In this document: positions 25,209 to 33,256 of the stretch, one piece after another
How the letters are laid out: every line of letters begins with the position of its first letter
Position numbering within the stretch: position 1 is the stretch's first letter
From: Ardenticatenaceae bacterium
Lineage (GTDB): Bacteria > Chloroflexota > Anaerolineae > Promineifilales > Promineifilaceae
Direction: 5' to 3'
Length of the DNA: 64,000 nucleotides
Assembly: GCA_020634435.1 (NCBI GenBank)
Contig: JACKBS010000009.1
Span: 248,001 to 312,000, forward strand
Notes under the pieces: model-generated
Seen by the model: only the letters and a program-made list of their open reading frames with translations
What the model was told of the DNA's origin: nothing
The model's database searches: none
Made by a program: the position numbers and the translations under genes

Positions 25209-25518
25209 AAAAGCATTTCCTCAAATGCACTTTGCCTCTCCCCGTAAGCGCTTTAGCAGAAGTTTCCGGGGAAAGGGGTTCAGGCGTACGGCCAAAATCG
25301 TGCCCATCATAACGTATTTTGGGCCAAATTGGGCGCTTTTGGGCGATTTTTGACAGTTTCTGGCGTGTTTTGTCCCATGTTTACGCTTCTATAATGCCGC
25401 TGTGCTATGGTAAACCCTTCTTTGGGCTGTCTGCGCTGAGCTATGTTACAATCGCAGATTGGCACCTGCTGGTGGCTGGTAAGCAGAGAGAGTACGGCCG
25501 TATCACAAGAGACATCTC
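25209..25518 (+). other. divergent intergenic region before the histidine kinase
   Basis: No gene seen in 310 bases. It has an imperfect CCCCG/CGGGG hairpin near 25238-25280, a TTGACA at 25350-25355 and a perfect TATAAT at 25390-25395 that are too far apart (34 bases) to form one promoter, and one ACGGCCGT copy spanning 25493-25502. The kinase promoter is probably at the TATAAT with a poor -35 box. Confidence 0.4.
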
Positions 25519-27114
25519 ATGGCATATGGATTAGTAGACGTTCGCATCCTGCAAAGAGAATATTTGTTGGCTATTTCACGGGCCATCACCGCCGAACTGG
25601 ACCTGCAAGACGTGCTGCGCATTATTTTGCGCGCCGCCGTGGAGTTAGTTGCGGGCAAGGCGGGCATGGTTGCCCTGCACCATCCAGAAACGGACAGTGT
25701 GCGGGTAGCGGCCGTTTATGGCATTCCGGCCGCAATGGTGGATCATTTTGCGCCGCTGCTGCATGATATTCCGCCGCTGGACAGCGCCGAACAGGAAGCT
25801 GAGCTGACGCGCCGTCTACAAAACGTGGCCCGCCGCGCTAATCTGGGCTACACCCAAATGGTGCGCCTGCCGATGGTTAGCGGGGGTGAAACCATCGGGC
25901 TGATTTATGTATTCCTGTCCGGTACGCCTTACCACTTGCCCAATGAGGCCGCTTCATTGCTGGGCAGCTTTGCCGAGCAGGCGGCCATTGCGGTAAGAAA
26001 TGCCCGGTTGTATGACCAGGTAAACAAGGAAAAACAGCGCCTGGACGCCATTATTCAACAAAATGCCGATGGGGTGATGATTCTGGATCGCTCTCTGCGC
26101 ATCACGGTGTTCAACCGGGCGCTCAGCCGCATGGTGGGCCGCTTGCCAGAGGAAGCTATTGGGCAGCCGCATGAGGCGATTTTTAAGTGGCTTTCCTTAA
26201 AAACCAACATGGATTTGCATGAGGCATTGACCAATGGCTGGCCGTTGCCGGGTGCGGCTCATTTGTACGTGGAAGGAGATTTGCAACGGCCGTATGATGA
26301 ACAATTAGAAACGGCCGATGGCAAGCGCGTTAGCCTGGGCGTTACCTACGCGCCGTTAATGGATGCTGATGGACACATGACCGACATCATTGCCAACGTG
26401 CGCGATTTGACCCGCTACCGCGAAGAGGAAGCGCTGCAAAAAACGTTTATTTCCGTGGTGAGCCACGAGCTGAAAACGCCGGTATCCATCATCAAAGGGT
26501 ATGCGGGCACGCTGCGGCGGCAGGATGCCAATTGGTCGCCCGAGGTGATGCAGGATTCACTGGCGGTGATCGAGGAAGAAGCGGACAATCTTACCGATCT
26601 GATCGACAGTTTGTTGGAAGTGTCTCGTTTGCAGGCGGGCACGTTTAACCTGGAAGTCAGTGAAGATGTTCAGCTGGATCGCGTGGTAGAGAACACAGCA
26701 CGTAAATTTGGCAGCCAGTCGAACAAGCATAAAATCGTGGTGCAGTTTCCTGAGAATTTCCCGCCGATTTGGGGTGATGAGCGGCGATTGGGGCAGGTGA
26801 TGAACAACCTGATCAGCAACGCCATCAAATATTCGCCTGATGGCGGCGAGATTGTGATTCGCGGTGAACTGCATCCAAAGCACGTGACGGTGGCGGTGCG
26901 CGATAGCGGCATTGGCATTCCAGACCATGAGCAGCACCGTATTTTTCAAAAATTTTCGCGGCTGGACAATGCGTTAAGTCGCAAAACCGAAGGCACGGGT
27001 CTGGGTTTATTCCTCAGCAAAGCGATTGTTGAGGCGCACAACGGCCGTATCTGGTTCCACAAAAATCCAGATGGGCCTGGAACAACCTTCACCTTTTCCT
27101 TACCAAGAAATTAA
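25519..27114 (+). CDS. sensor histidine kinase, GAF-PAS-HisKA-HATPase
   Basis: A soluble 531-residue sensor kinase. The order is a GAF domain (about 20-170), a PAS domain from about 180 (RLDAIIQQNADGVMILDRSL), a HisKA dimerisation helix with the phospho-acceptor histidine in SVVSHELKTPVSI near 315, and a HATPase with an N box (QVMNNLISNAIKYSP), a G1 box (VRDSGIGIP), an F box (FQKFSRLD) and a G2 box (GTGLGLFLSKAIVEAHNG). There is no transmembrane segment, so it senses a cytosolic signal. No response regulator gene is adjacent, making it an orphan kinase. Confidence 0.95.
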   Translation: MAYGLVDVRILQREYLLAISRAITAELDLQDVLRIILRAAVELVAGKAGMVALHHPETDSVRVAAVYGIPAAMVDHFAPLLHDIPPLDSAEQEAELTRRLQNVARRANLGYTQMVRLPMVSGGETIGLIYVFLSGTPYHLPNEAASLLGSFAEQAAIAVRNARLYDQVNKEKQRLDAIIQQNADGVMILDRSLRITVFNRALSRMVGRLPEEAIGQPHEAIFKWLSLKTNMDLHEALTNGWPLPGAAHLYVEGDLQRPYDEQLETADGKRVSLGVTYAPLMDADGHMTDIIANVRDLTRYREEEALQKTFISVVSHELKTPVSIIKGYAGTLRRQDANWSPEVMQDSLAVIEEEADNLTDLIDSLLEVSRLQAGTFNLEVSEDVQLDRVVENTARKFGSQSNKHKIVVQFPENFPPIWGDERRLGQVMNNLISNAIKYSPDGGEIVIRGELHPKHVTVAVRDSGIGIPDHEQHRIFQKFSRLDNALSRKTEGTGLGLFLSKAIVEAHNGRIWFHKNPDGPGTTFTFSLPRN

Positions 27115-27190
27115 GCTAGTAAATAGTGGGTAGTGGCTAAAAAATTGAGCCATGATGAAACTAGCCACTAAGATTAACCACTAAAAATAG
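27112..27190. repeat. TTAGTGG/AACCACTA interspersed repeat 3' of the histidine kinase
   Basis: AGTGGGTAGTGGCTAA faces TAGCCACTAAGATTAACCACTA across an AT-rich loop. It starts at the stop codon of the kinase and ends at the ribosome site of the next gene. Same family as 20185-20250. Confidence 0.65.
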
Positions 27191-27198
27191 GAGCAATT

Positions 27199-28536
27199 AT
27201 GTACACACAAATTACGTGTCCACAGTGCGGCACGCCTTATACGGCCGAAGTTCACCAGGTCGTTGATTCCAAACATACGCCACAGCTTAAGCAGCAGCTG
27301 CTTAGCGGCCAGCTTAATGTGGCGGTGTGCCCCAACTGTGGCGCGGGCGGGCAGATGGCCACCATGATGGCTTTTCATGATGCCGATTACGATATGTTCA
27401 TGGTGTATGTGCCCCAGGAACTCAATTTGAACCAGGTTCAGCGGGAACAGATGATTGGCCAGCTCACCAAGCAGGTGATGGACGACTTGCCGCCAGAAGA
27501 ACGGCGTGCGTATATGTTCCAGCCGCAAATCATGCTGAACTGGCAAACGTTTATGGAAAAAGTTCTGGAAACCGAAGGCATCACCCCAGAAATGATTGCC
27601 CGGCAAAAGCGGCAATCAGAGCTGCTGCAAACGATGATTCGTGCCGATAAAGATGTGCAGGATGTGCTGATTAAAGAGCGGGCCAGCGAAATTGACGAGA
27701 CGTTTTTTGCCATGCTGCAACAATTTGTGGATATGGCGTCGCAAATGCAAGACAACCAGCAAATGGTGAAATTGACCAATTTACGTGCCCGATTGATGAC
27801 GGAAACGGCCGTTGGTCAACGTATGGAGCAGCAGCAAATGGCGCTGCACAAGCTGAGCCGCGAAGCTAAAAAGCAGGGCGGCCTTACCCCGGCCATGCTG
27901 GTGAACCACATCGTCGCTAACCAGGAGCAGCCGCACGTGGTGGATGCTCTGGTCATGGCGGGGCAGGGGGCGTTGCAGTATGAATTTTTCAGCCTGCTGA
28001 CGGCCGAAATTGAGAAAGCAGAAAAAGCCGGGGACAAAGCGGCCGTTTCTCGCCTGTCTGATCTGCGGGCTGATTTGCTGAAGCTGTATGAAGGCATGCA
28101 GCAGCAGTCGAAAGATATGATGGAAGCGGCGATGGCCACGCTAAACACTATCCTGGCCGCGCCGGATAAAAATCAGGCGTTGGCGGAGAATGCGGAAAAC
28201 ATCGACGATGCGTTTATGGCCGTGCTTGTGGCCCGGATGCAAGAGGCCGACGAGAAAAACGATATGGCCCAGTTCCAGGCGCTGAATGAGATTCACAACC
28301 TGATCTATTCGCAAATGGAGCGCACGCTGCCACCGCATGTGCAGCTGCTGAACCAATTGGTGCGTTCTGACTCACCAGAAGAACAGGCTCAACTGCTCAA
28401 CGAAAATGAAGCGTTTGTATCTGACGAACTCATTCAGCTGATTGATCAGGTGATGGAGCAGGCGGGTGAGCAAGGCCAGGATGATTTAAACGGCCGTCTC
28501 CAATCCGTCAAGACCTTGATTCAAACACGGCTTTAG
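27199..28536 (+). CDS. CpXC-domain protein with long helical tail
   Basis: A 445-residue protein. The N-terminal 150 residues are a CpXC domain: a zinc-binding pair ITCPQCGTPY and AVCPNCGAGG, and the block FMVYVPQELNLNQVQREQMIG. The remainder is almost entirely helical and rich in Gln, Met and Leu (QTFMEKVLETEG; MMEAAMATLNTIL), with no catalytic motif. CpXC proteins are known mainly from Chloroflexi, actinobacteria and clostridia and have no established function. The family membership supports the taxonomic placement. The start follows AGGAG. It is co-directional with the kinase upstream but separated by an interspersed repeat. Confidence 0.85.
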   Translation: MYTQITCPQCGTPYTAEVHQVVDSKHTPQLKQQLLSGQLNVAVCPNCGAGGQMATMMAFHDADYDMFMVYVPQELNLNQVQREQMIGQLTKQVMDDLPPEERRAYMFQPQIMLNWQTFMEKVLETEGITPEMIARQKRQSELLQTMIRADKDVQDVLIKERASEIDETFFAMLQQFVDMASQMQDNQQMVKLTNLRARLMTETAVGQRMEQQQMALHKLSREAKKQGGLTPAMLVNHIVANQEQPHVVDALVMAGQGALQYEFFSLLTAEIEKAEKAGDKAAVSRLSDLRADLLKLYEGMQQQSKDMMEAAMATLNTILAAPDKNQALAENAENIDDAFMAVLVARMQEADEKNDMAQFQALNEIHNLIYSQMERTLPPHVQLLNQLVRSDSPEEQAQLLNENEAFVSDELIQLIDQVMEQAGEQGQDDLNGRLQSVKTLIQTRL

Positions 28537-28654
28537 GGACATATATCTGGCCTCGCAAATAGGATGTTGTCATAGCGTCTGTAAGATTTTCATGATTGTA
28601 TGGCACCATTAATAATTGGCGCTTTACATTGATTATCTTATTTGTGAGGACATT

Positions 28655-28807
28655 ATGTTATTTTTACACAGAGAGGGGCAGCGAGGACAGGGGCTCATGG
28701 AATATGCTCTTGTGCTTGCCCTGGTAGCGGTGGTGGTTATTGTGATCATCTCGCTGCTAGGTCCCCAGATCGGCAACATGTACAGCCGCATTACAAATGG
28801 TTGGTAA
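28655..28807 (+). CDS. Flp-type pilin (small prepilin)
   Basis: A 50-residue protein with the class IVb Flp layout: a short charged leader ending in QRGQG, a LMEYALVLALVAVVVIVIISLLG hydrophobic helix with the Glu at position five after the processing site, and a short C-terminal tail. Prepilin peptidase would cut just after the second glycine. The ATG at 28655 was chosen because GTGAGGA lies just upstream; an earlier TTG start would add an unrelated hydrophilic segment. No other tad or flp genes are in the window, so it is an orphan pilin. A terminator hairpin follows. Confidence 0.88.
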   Translation: MLFLHREGQRGQGLMEYALVLALVAVVVIVIISLLGPQIGNMYSRITNGW

Positions 28808-28842
28808 GTTTAGAACTTCCGCCCACTGTTTTGCCAAGAAAG

Positions 28843-28869
28843 GCGCTCTGAAATCAGGGCGTCTTTTTT
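28843..28869 (+). terminator. intrinsic terminator of the Flp pilin gene
   Basis: GCGCTCTGA pairs with TCAGGGCGT (one G-T wobble) followed by CTTTTTTG. It separates the pilin gene from the zinc-ribbon gene. Confidence 0.75.
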
Positions 28870-28908
28870 GTTTGCCACGCGGGACCCTGGCCAAAGATGG
28901 CTTTGTGC

Positions 28909-28914
28909 TATAAT
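28909..28914 (+). promoter_or_regulatory. -10 box close to the zinc-ribbon gene start
   Basis: A perfect TATAAT lies ten bases before the ATG at 28925, with no convincing -35 box and no ribosome site. If used, the transcript would begin almost at the start codon, that is, be nearly leaderless. Confidence 0.35.
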
Positions 28915-28924
28915 TCTCGCCACT

Positions 28925-29470
28925 ATGAGCTTGCCAACGCTTGATACCCTCATTTCTTACCTCACAATTGTCGCGGCCATCATGGGTGCGCTGCTGGCAG
29001 CGCTGTGGCTCAGCCTGATTATTTGGGCCTTCCGCGACATGCGCGCCCGTTCACGCGACCCGTTTGCCCAACTGCTGGCGGCTTTGCTGGTGGCGGCGCT
29101 GCCGGTGGTGGGCATTGTCATTTACTTCATTTTGCGCCCGCCGGAAACGCTAGCAGAGGCGTATGAGCGGGCATTAGAGGAAGAAGCGCTGCTGCAAGAA
29201 ATTGAAGAACGGCCGCATTGTCCTGGCTGTTCTCGGGTCATCGACGACAAGTGGCTGCTGTGCCCCCACTGCCACACCCGCCTGAAAAAAGCGTGCCCCG
29301 ATTGCAATTCACTGCTGGAACTCCAATGGAATCTGTGCCCGTATTGCGGTAATCACGCGGTGGACCCGTACAAAGCCAATGTGGTGGATACGGCCGTTCC
29401 GGCCCCCGATCCCCTGCCAGAACCGGAAAAACCGGAGGAAGCGGAACCGGTTGGTGAGCCGGAACTGTAA
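28925..29470 (+). CDS. membrane protein with double zinc ribbon
   Basis: A 181-residue protein. Two transmembrane segments occupy about 8-75 (IVAAIMGALLAALWLSLIIWAF; LLAALLVAALPVVGIVIYFIL), in the layout of phospholipase-D N-terminal anchors. A charged helix follows, then two zinc ribbons: CPGC...CPHC and CPDC...CPYC (about 100-145). The C-terminal 35 residues are Pro/Glu-rich and probably disordered. Proteins of this plan act as small membrane sensors or scaffolds; no specific function can be given. The ATG was chosen over a longer upstream reading because the latter starts inside the pilin terminator. Confidence 0.75.
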   Translation: MSLPTLDTLISYLTIVAAIMGALLAALWLSLIIWAFRDMRARSRDPFAQLLAALLVAALPVVGIVIYFILRPPETLAEAYERALEEEALLQEIEERPHCPGCSRVIDDKWLLCPHCHTRLKKACPDCNSLLELQWNLCPYCGNHAVDPYKANVVDTAVPAPDPLPEPEKPEEAEPVGEPEL

Positions 29471-29538
29471 TTGAGTGATTCGGCATTTGTTGCCTGGCAA
29501 ATTACCAATTACTCAATTACCTGATTACCCAATTACTT
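29468..29538. repeat. AATTACC-type repeat between zinc-ribbon and ABC genes
   Basis: GTAATTGAGTGATTCGG, then AAATTACCAATTACTCAATTACCTGATTACCCAATTAC. The stop codon of the zinc-ribbon gene is part of the first arm. Fourth member of the family in the window. Confidence 0.75.
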
Positions 29539-29547
29539 TTGATTGCC

Positions 29548-30495
29548 ATGTCACAATCTTTTGCGATTCAACTCGATAATGTCAGCAAAACGTTTGGCCG
29601 CCGCCGTAAGCGGGTGGAGGCTGTGCGCCAGCTGAGCCTGGAGGTGAGTGCCGGGCAGGTGTTTGGCTTTTTGGGGCCAAATGGGGCTGGCAAAAGCACC
29701 ACCATTCGCATGATGATGGATTTGATACGGCCGTCTACTGGCAGCGTTTATTTGTACGGCCGTTCCGTGCAAAATAACCCATCGCTCATGCGGCGGGTAG
29801 GGGCGTTGGTAGAGGGTGCGGCATTTTACGACTTCCTCACCGGGCGCAAAAATTTAGAGATTTTGGCGCGGACCGGTGACTGCTATAACCCCGATCAGAT
29901 TCAGAACTTGCTCGTGCAGGTGGGTATGGCCGATCGTGCCGACCGCCGCGTGCAGGGCTACTCCACCGGCATGAAGCAGCGGCTGGGGTTGGCGGCGGCG
30001 CTGCTCAACGACCCTGATTTGGTGATTTTGGATGAGCCGACCAACGGCCTGGACCCGGCGGGTATTCAAGACGTGCGCCATTTTATTCGTGACCTGGCCG
30101 AGAAGCAGGGCAAGACGGTCTTTTTATCCAGCCATTTGCTGAGCGAAGTGGAGCAGGTGTGTGACCAGGTGGCCATTATTCACAACGGCCGTTTGGTGCA
30201 AACCGGTAAGGTGGCTGATTTACTCTCGGCGCAGGCCATCGTCCGGTTGGAAGTGACGCCCGCTGACCGGGCCATGGGGCTGCTTCTGCCGCGCTGGGGG
30301 GTGACGGAAAACGGCCGTTGGCTAGAAGTGCAGGCTGCCCGTGAAGATGTTCCTGAAATGGTGCAGCGCCTGGTCGCTGCCGAGGTGCAAATTTTCCAGG
30401 TGATGGTGCAGCAGCAAAGTTTAGAAGCGCTGTTTTTGGCAGCAACGGCCGTTGATCAACCCCAACCCTCATCGGAGGCAACAGCCCATGCGTAG
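29548..30495 (+). CDS. ABC transporter ATP-binding protein
   Basis: The ATPase subunit (315 aa) of an ABC-2 type exporter. Motifs: Walker A GPNGAGKSTTIR near 40, Q loop before the linker, signature YSTGMKQRLGLAAAL, Walker B LVILDEPTNGLDPAG and switch histidine in SSHLLSEVEQV. The C-terminal 80 residues are the variable domain of antibiotic or lipid exporters of this type. The ATG is weakly supported by ribosome-site sequence; it lies right after an AATTACC repeat. It overlaps the permease gene by eight bases, so the pair is translationally coupled. Confidence 0.94.
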   Translation: MSQSFAIQLDNVSKTFGRRRKRVEAVRQLSLEVSAGQVFGFLGPNGAGKSTTIRMMMDLIRPSTGSVYLYGRSVQNNPSLMRRVGALVEGAAFYDFLTGRKNLEILARTGDCYNPDQIQNLLVQVGMADRADRRVQGYSTGMKQRLGLAAALLNDPDLVILDEPTNGLDPAGIQDVRHFIRDLAEKQGKTVFLSSHLLSEVEQVCDQVAIIHNGRLVQTGKVADLLSAQAIVRLEVTPADRAMGLLLPRWGVTENGRWLEVQAAREDVPEMVQRLVAAEVQIFQVMVQQQSLEALFLAATAVDQPQPSSEATAHA

Positions 30496-31375
30496 TGCCT
30501 TCGCCGCTGAGTGGCGCAAGCTGCTTGGCCACACCAAAGCCATTGCTTTTCTCGTTTGGGTCTACCCGATTGGCGCACTGATGATTGTGCTGCTGATCCA
30601 AATTTTGCCTGCGCTGCTGTTGGACCCGGTGCGAGAAATGATCGCTGCCAGCCCCATTGACTGGACCGAGAATTTGCTTTCCGTGTGGAACGCGATGAAT
30701 GGCTTCCCTGGCGGCACGTTTTTGCGGATGCCTTTTATTGCCTTCATTGCCATGGCCTTTGCGGGCGAATACCAGTGGGGCACCTGGAAAAATATTGTGC
30801 CGCGTCAGTCGCGCATGAACCTGATTTTTGCCAAGTTTTTGGTGCTGGCGCTGCTGCTCATGCTGGCCCTGCTGCTCACTTCGTTGGTGCTGCTGGCGGG
30901 TGGCTGGCTGGAGTCGGTGCTATTCAACGTCCCCTATGGCCCTTCGCTGGCGGAATTGGATTGGGGCGCTTTTTTGCAGCAGGCTTTGTTGCAGGTGTTG
31001 GTGACATTTGTTAGCACACTGATTGTGGCTTCTTACGCGGCGCTTATTGCCATGTACAGCCGCTCGATCATTGCCAGTTTATTGCTGAGCGTGGGTGTAG
31101 GCATTGTGGAGCTGACGTCATCGGTGCTGCTGGTGATTGTGAGCCAGGCGGTGCAACGGCCGAATCTGGTCAACATTCTCGTAGCTTTGCCAACTTACAA
31201 TTTGGACAACGTGCGTAGTTGGGTGGTTGATGGGGTGGGGTCTACCTTTGGCGGCTATCCTGGCTTTACGGCCGTTCCGCCATTGTGGCTCTCTATGGTG
31301 ATTTTGTTGCTGTGGTTGGGGGGATTGGTGGGCGGAACGGCCGTACTCTTCCGCCACCAGGACATTACTTCCTAA
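30488..31375 (+). CDS. ABC-2 type transporter permease
   Basis: The membrane subunit (295 aa), with six predicted spans (AIAFLVWVYPIGALMIVLL; FIAFIAMAFAGE; FLVLALLLMLALLLTSLVLL; ALLQVLVTFVSTLIVASYAAL; LLSVGVGIVELTSSVLLVI; MVILLLWLGGLVGGTAVLF). The gene starts inside the ATPase gene with GGAGG ten bases upstream of the ATG. The pair would export a small molecule or lipid, or supply resistance to one; nothing in the neighbourhood points to the substrate. Confidence 0.88.
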   Translation: MRSAFAAEWRKLLGHTKAIAFLVWVYPIGALMIVLLIQILPALLLDPVREMIAASPIDWTENLLSVWNAMNGFPGGTFLRMPFIAFIAMAFAGEYQWGTWKNIVPRQSRMNLIFAKFLVLALLLMLALLLTSLVLLAGGWLESVLFNVPYGPSLAELDWGAFLQQALLQVLVTFVSTLIVASYAALIAMYSRSIIASLLLSVGVGIVELTSSVLLVIVSQAVQRPNLVNILVALPTYNLDNVRSWVVDGVGSTFGGYPGFTAVPPLWLSMVILLLWLGGLVGGTAVLFRHQDITS

Positions 31376-31413
31376 GAAAAAACAAAAGCGTGATACACAA
31401 TGCGCATCACGCT
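31374..31413 (-). terminator. terC intrinsic terminator
   Basis: AGCGTGAT (31387-31394) faces ATCACGCT (31406-31413). Read on the minus strand the hairpin is followed by TTTTGTTTTTTC, fitting the end of the terC transcript. Confidence 0.75.
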
Positions 31414-31451
31414 CAAATGGTTGCTGAAAAGATAGCGGCAAATCCTGAAAA

Positions 31452-32240
31452 TTAGTCGCTGGTTTCGGCTTTCCCGGTGATTTTGGGTTGGTTGTGCAGC
31501 TTCACCGGAATGTTTTCTTTGCTCGACAGGCGCAGCTGCAAGAAATCCACAATGACGGCAAAGGCCATGGCAAAGTAGATGTAATTCTTCAGGTGCAAAT
31601 CTTCGGCGGCTTCGTGTGCCCACCCTTCAATCACCAGCATCGAGCCGATAAGGATGAGGAACGACAGCGCCAGAATTTTCATCGACGGGTGCCGCTCGAT
31701 GAAGGCGCTGACCTGACCAGAGAAGACAATCATGATACCCGCCGCCAGGACGATGGCGGAAATCATCACCACCAGCGAGTTGGAAATACCAACGGCCGTA
31801 ATCACTGAATCCAGCGAGAACACTACATCGATCAACAGAACTTGCGTGATCATGCCGCTCAGCGTCAGCTTGCCTGCTTTCACCGCATGTTCGCTGTGGT
31901 CTTCCATGTCCAGCTTTTCGTGAATTTCATAGGTGCTCTTACCAATGAGGAAGAGGCCGCCCAACAGCAGGACCAAATCTTTGCCGGAAATATGGTTGCC
32001 AAAGATGGTGAACAGGTGAGTGCCTTCTAATTGCTGCACCCAGGTGATGGCCAGCAGCAAAAGAATGCGGCTGATCACCGCAAAGCCAATACCCAGCTGC
32101 CGCCCGCGAGCCTGCTGCCCTTCCGGCAGTTTGCCGGACAGGATGGAGATGAAGATGACGTTGTCGATACCCAGCACGGTTTCCAGGGCCAGCAGGGTTA
32201 AAAATGCAACAAAGTTTTGCGCTGTAAATAAGTCAGCCAT
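31452..32240 (-). CDS. TerC-family membrane protein
   Basis: A 262-residue polytopic protein of the TerC family. It carries the two acidic intramembrane motifs expected for metal handling: ALETVLGIDNVIFISIL near 17-33 and DVVFSLDSVITAVG near 135-150. TerC proteins export Mn2+ or assist insertion of metalloproteins and were named for tellurite resistance. In many bacteria a Mn2+ riboswitch precedes such genes, but the 71-base spacer here is too short to hold one. Seven spans fit the hydrophobicity. It lies downstream of the polyphosphate kinase gene on the same strand. Confidence 0.92.
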   Translation of the reverse strand: MADLFTAQNFVAFLTLLALETVLGIDNVIFISILSGKLPEGQQARGRQLGIGFAVISRILLLLAITWVQQLEGTHLFTIFGNHISGKDLVLLLGGLFLIGKSTYEIHEKLDMEDHSEHAVKAGKLTLSGMITQVLLIDVVFSLDSVITAVGISNSLVVMISAIVLAAGIMIVFSGQVSAFIERHPSMKILALSFLILIGSMLVIEGWAHEAAEDLHLKNYIYFAMAFAVIVDFLQLRLSSKENIPVKLHNQPKITGKAETSD

Positions 32241-32311
32241 TGTTTTTCCTCAAAAATCGTCAATAAAAAGATGGAGAATGATGCCATTGAGACGGCCGTC
32301 TGTCAACGCCG

Positions 32312-33115
32312 CTACTCAATCACCACCTGATCCAGATTACCTTCTGCCTCTGGGAATTGCGGGTTCATTTCGCGCAAAGTTCCCACAATGGTGCGCATGA
32401 TAACCAGGTTGCGGTACCATTTCTGGTTGGCCGGAATGACATACCAGGGCGCCCATTCGGTAGAGCATTCGCGCAGCATTTCTTCGTACGCTGTCATGTA
32501 GTCGGGCCAGAATTTACGCTTCTCCAAATCCTCTAGCGAAAACTTCCAATGCTTTTCCGGCTCATCCAGCCGCGCCTGGAAGCGCTCTTTTTGCTCATCG
32601 GCAGAGATGTGCAGGTAGAATTTTAGGATGCGTGTGCCCGTGTCGTGCAGCAGCTTCTCGAACTGGTTGATTTGCGTATAGCGAGGCCGCCAGACCGATT
32701 CCGACACCAGGTTGTGCACCCGCACCACCAGCACATCTTCGTAGTGGGAGCGGTTGAACACGCCAATCATGCCCCGCGCAGGTACGACTTTGTGAATGCG
32801 CCACAAAAAGTCATGGGCCAGCTCTTCTTTGGATGGGGCTTTAAACGAATGAACCCGCACGCCCTGGGGATTGACCCCCTTGAGCACACTGCGGATAGTG
32901 CCATCCTTGCCGCCCGCGTCCATCGCCTGCAAGACGATGAGCAGCTTTTGTTTATCTTCGGCATACAGCCGCTCTTGCAGGTGAACGAACTCAGTACGCA
33001 GCGCCTTGAATTCGGTTTCGGCTTCATCGCGGTTGGGGTGAAATTGTTTGCCGTCGGTGGGGAGGTCTTGGAGTTGAAACGGCCGTTGCCAATCGAGCCG
33101 GTGTGTCTGGGGCAT
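32312..33115 (-). CDS. polyphosphate kinase 2 family protein
   Basis: A PPK2-type enzyme (267 aa) that phosphorylates nucleotides with inorganic polyphosphate. It has the Walker A variant LQAMDAGGKDGTIRSV near 60-75, the second signature GVFNRSHYEDVLVVRVH and the lid region FQARLDEPEKHWKFS. The HYEDVL wording matches PPK2 enzymes that act on nucleoside mono- or diphosphates; the exact class is not certain. The ATG at 33115 has AAAGGAGCG upstream; a start 42 bases earlier lacks one. Neighbouring terC is on the same strand, 71 bases on. Confidence 0.9.
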   Translation of the reverse strand: MPQTHRLDWQRPFQLQDLPTDGKQFHPNRDEAETEFKALRTEFVHLQERLYAEDKQKLLIVLQAMDAGGKDGTIRSVLKGVNPQGVRVHSFKAPSKEELAHDFLWRIHKVVPARGMIGVFNRSHYEDVLVVRVHNLVSESVWRPRYTQINQFEKLLHDTGTRILKFYLHISADEQKERFQARLDEPEKHWKFSLEDLEKRKFWPDYMTAYEEMLRECSTEWAPWYVIPANQKWYRNLVIMRTIVGTLREMNPQFPEAEGNLDQVVIE

Positions 33116-33184
33116 AATCGCTCCTTTTTTATTTTGGGTGCGTTTGTTGTGAGCCATGTACTGTAACCAAAAATTGGCTGATTG

Positions 33185-33225
33185 AAAAGAAAAAACCGGG
33201 CCAACGCAAGCGAGAGTCCGGTTTT
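33185..33225 (-). terminator. terminator of the large sensor kinase
   Basis: AAAACCGG (33192-33199) against CCGGTTTT (33218-33225). On the minus strand the stem is followed by TTTTTCTTTTC, ending the kinase transcript before ppk2. Confidence 0.7.
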
Positions 33226-33256
33226 GGATACGGCCGTATTTAGATTTTCGCGGAGG

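Noticed and set aside
32241..32311. Mn2+ (yybP-ykoY) riboswitch before terC
   Set aside because: The spacer of 71 bases is too short, and the expected conserved loops are absent.
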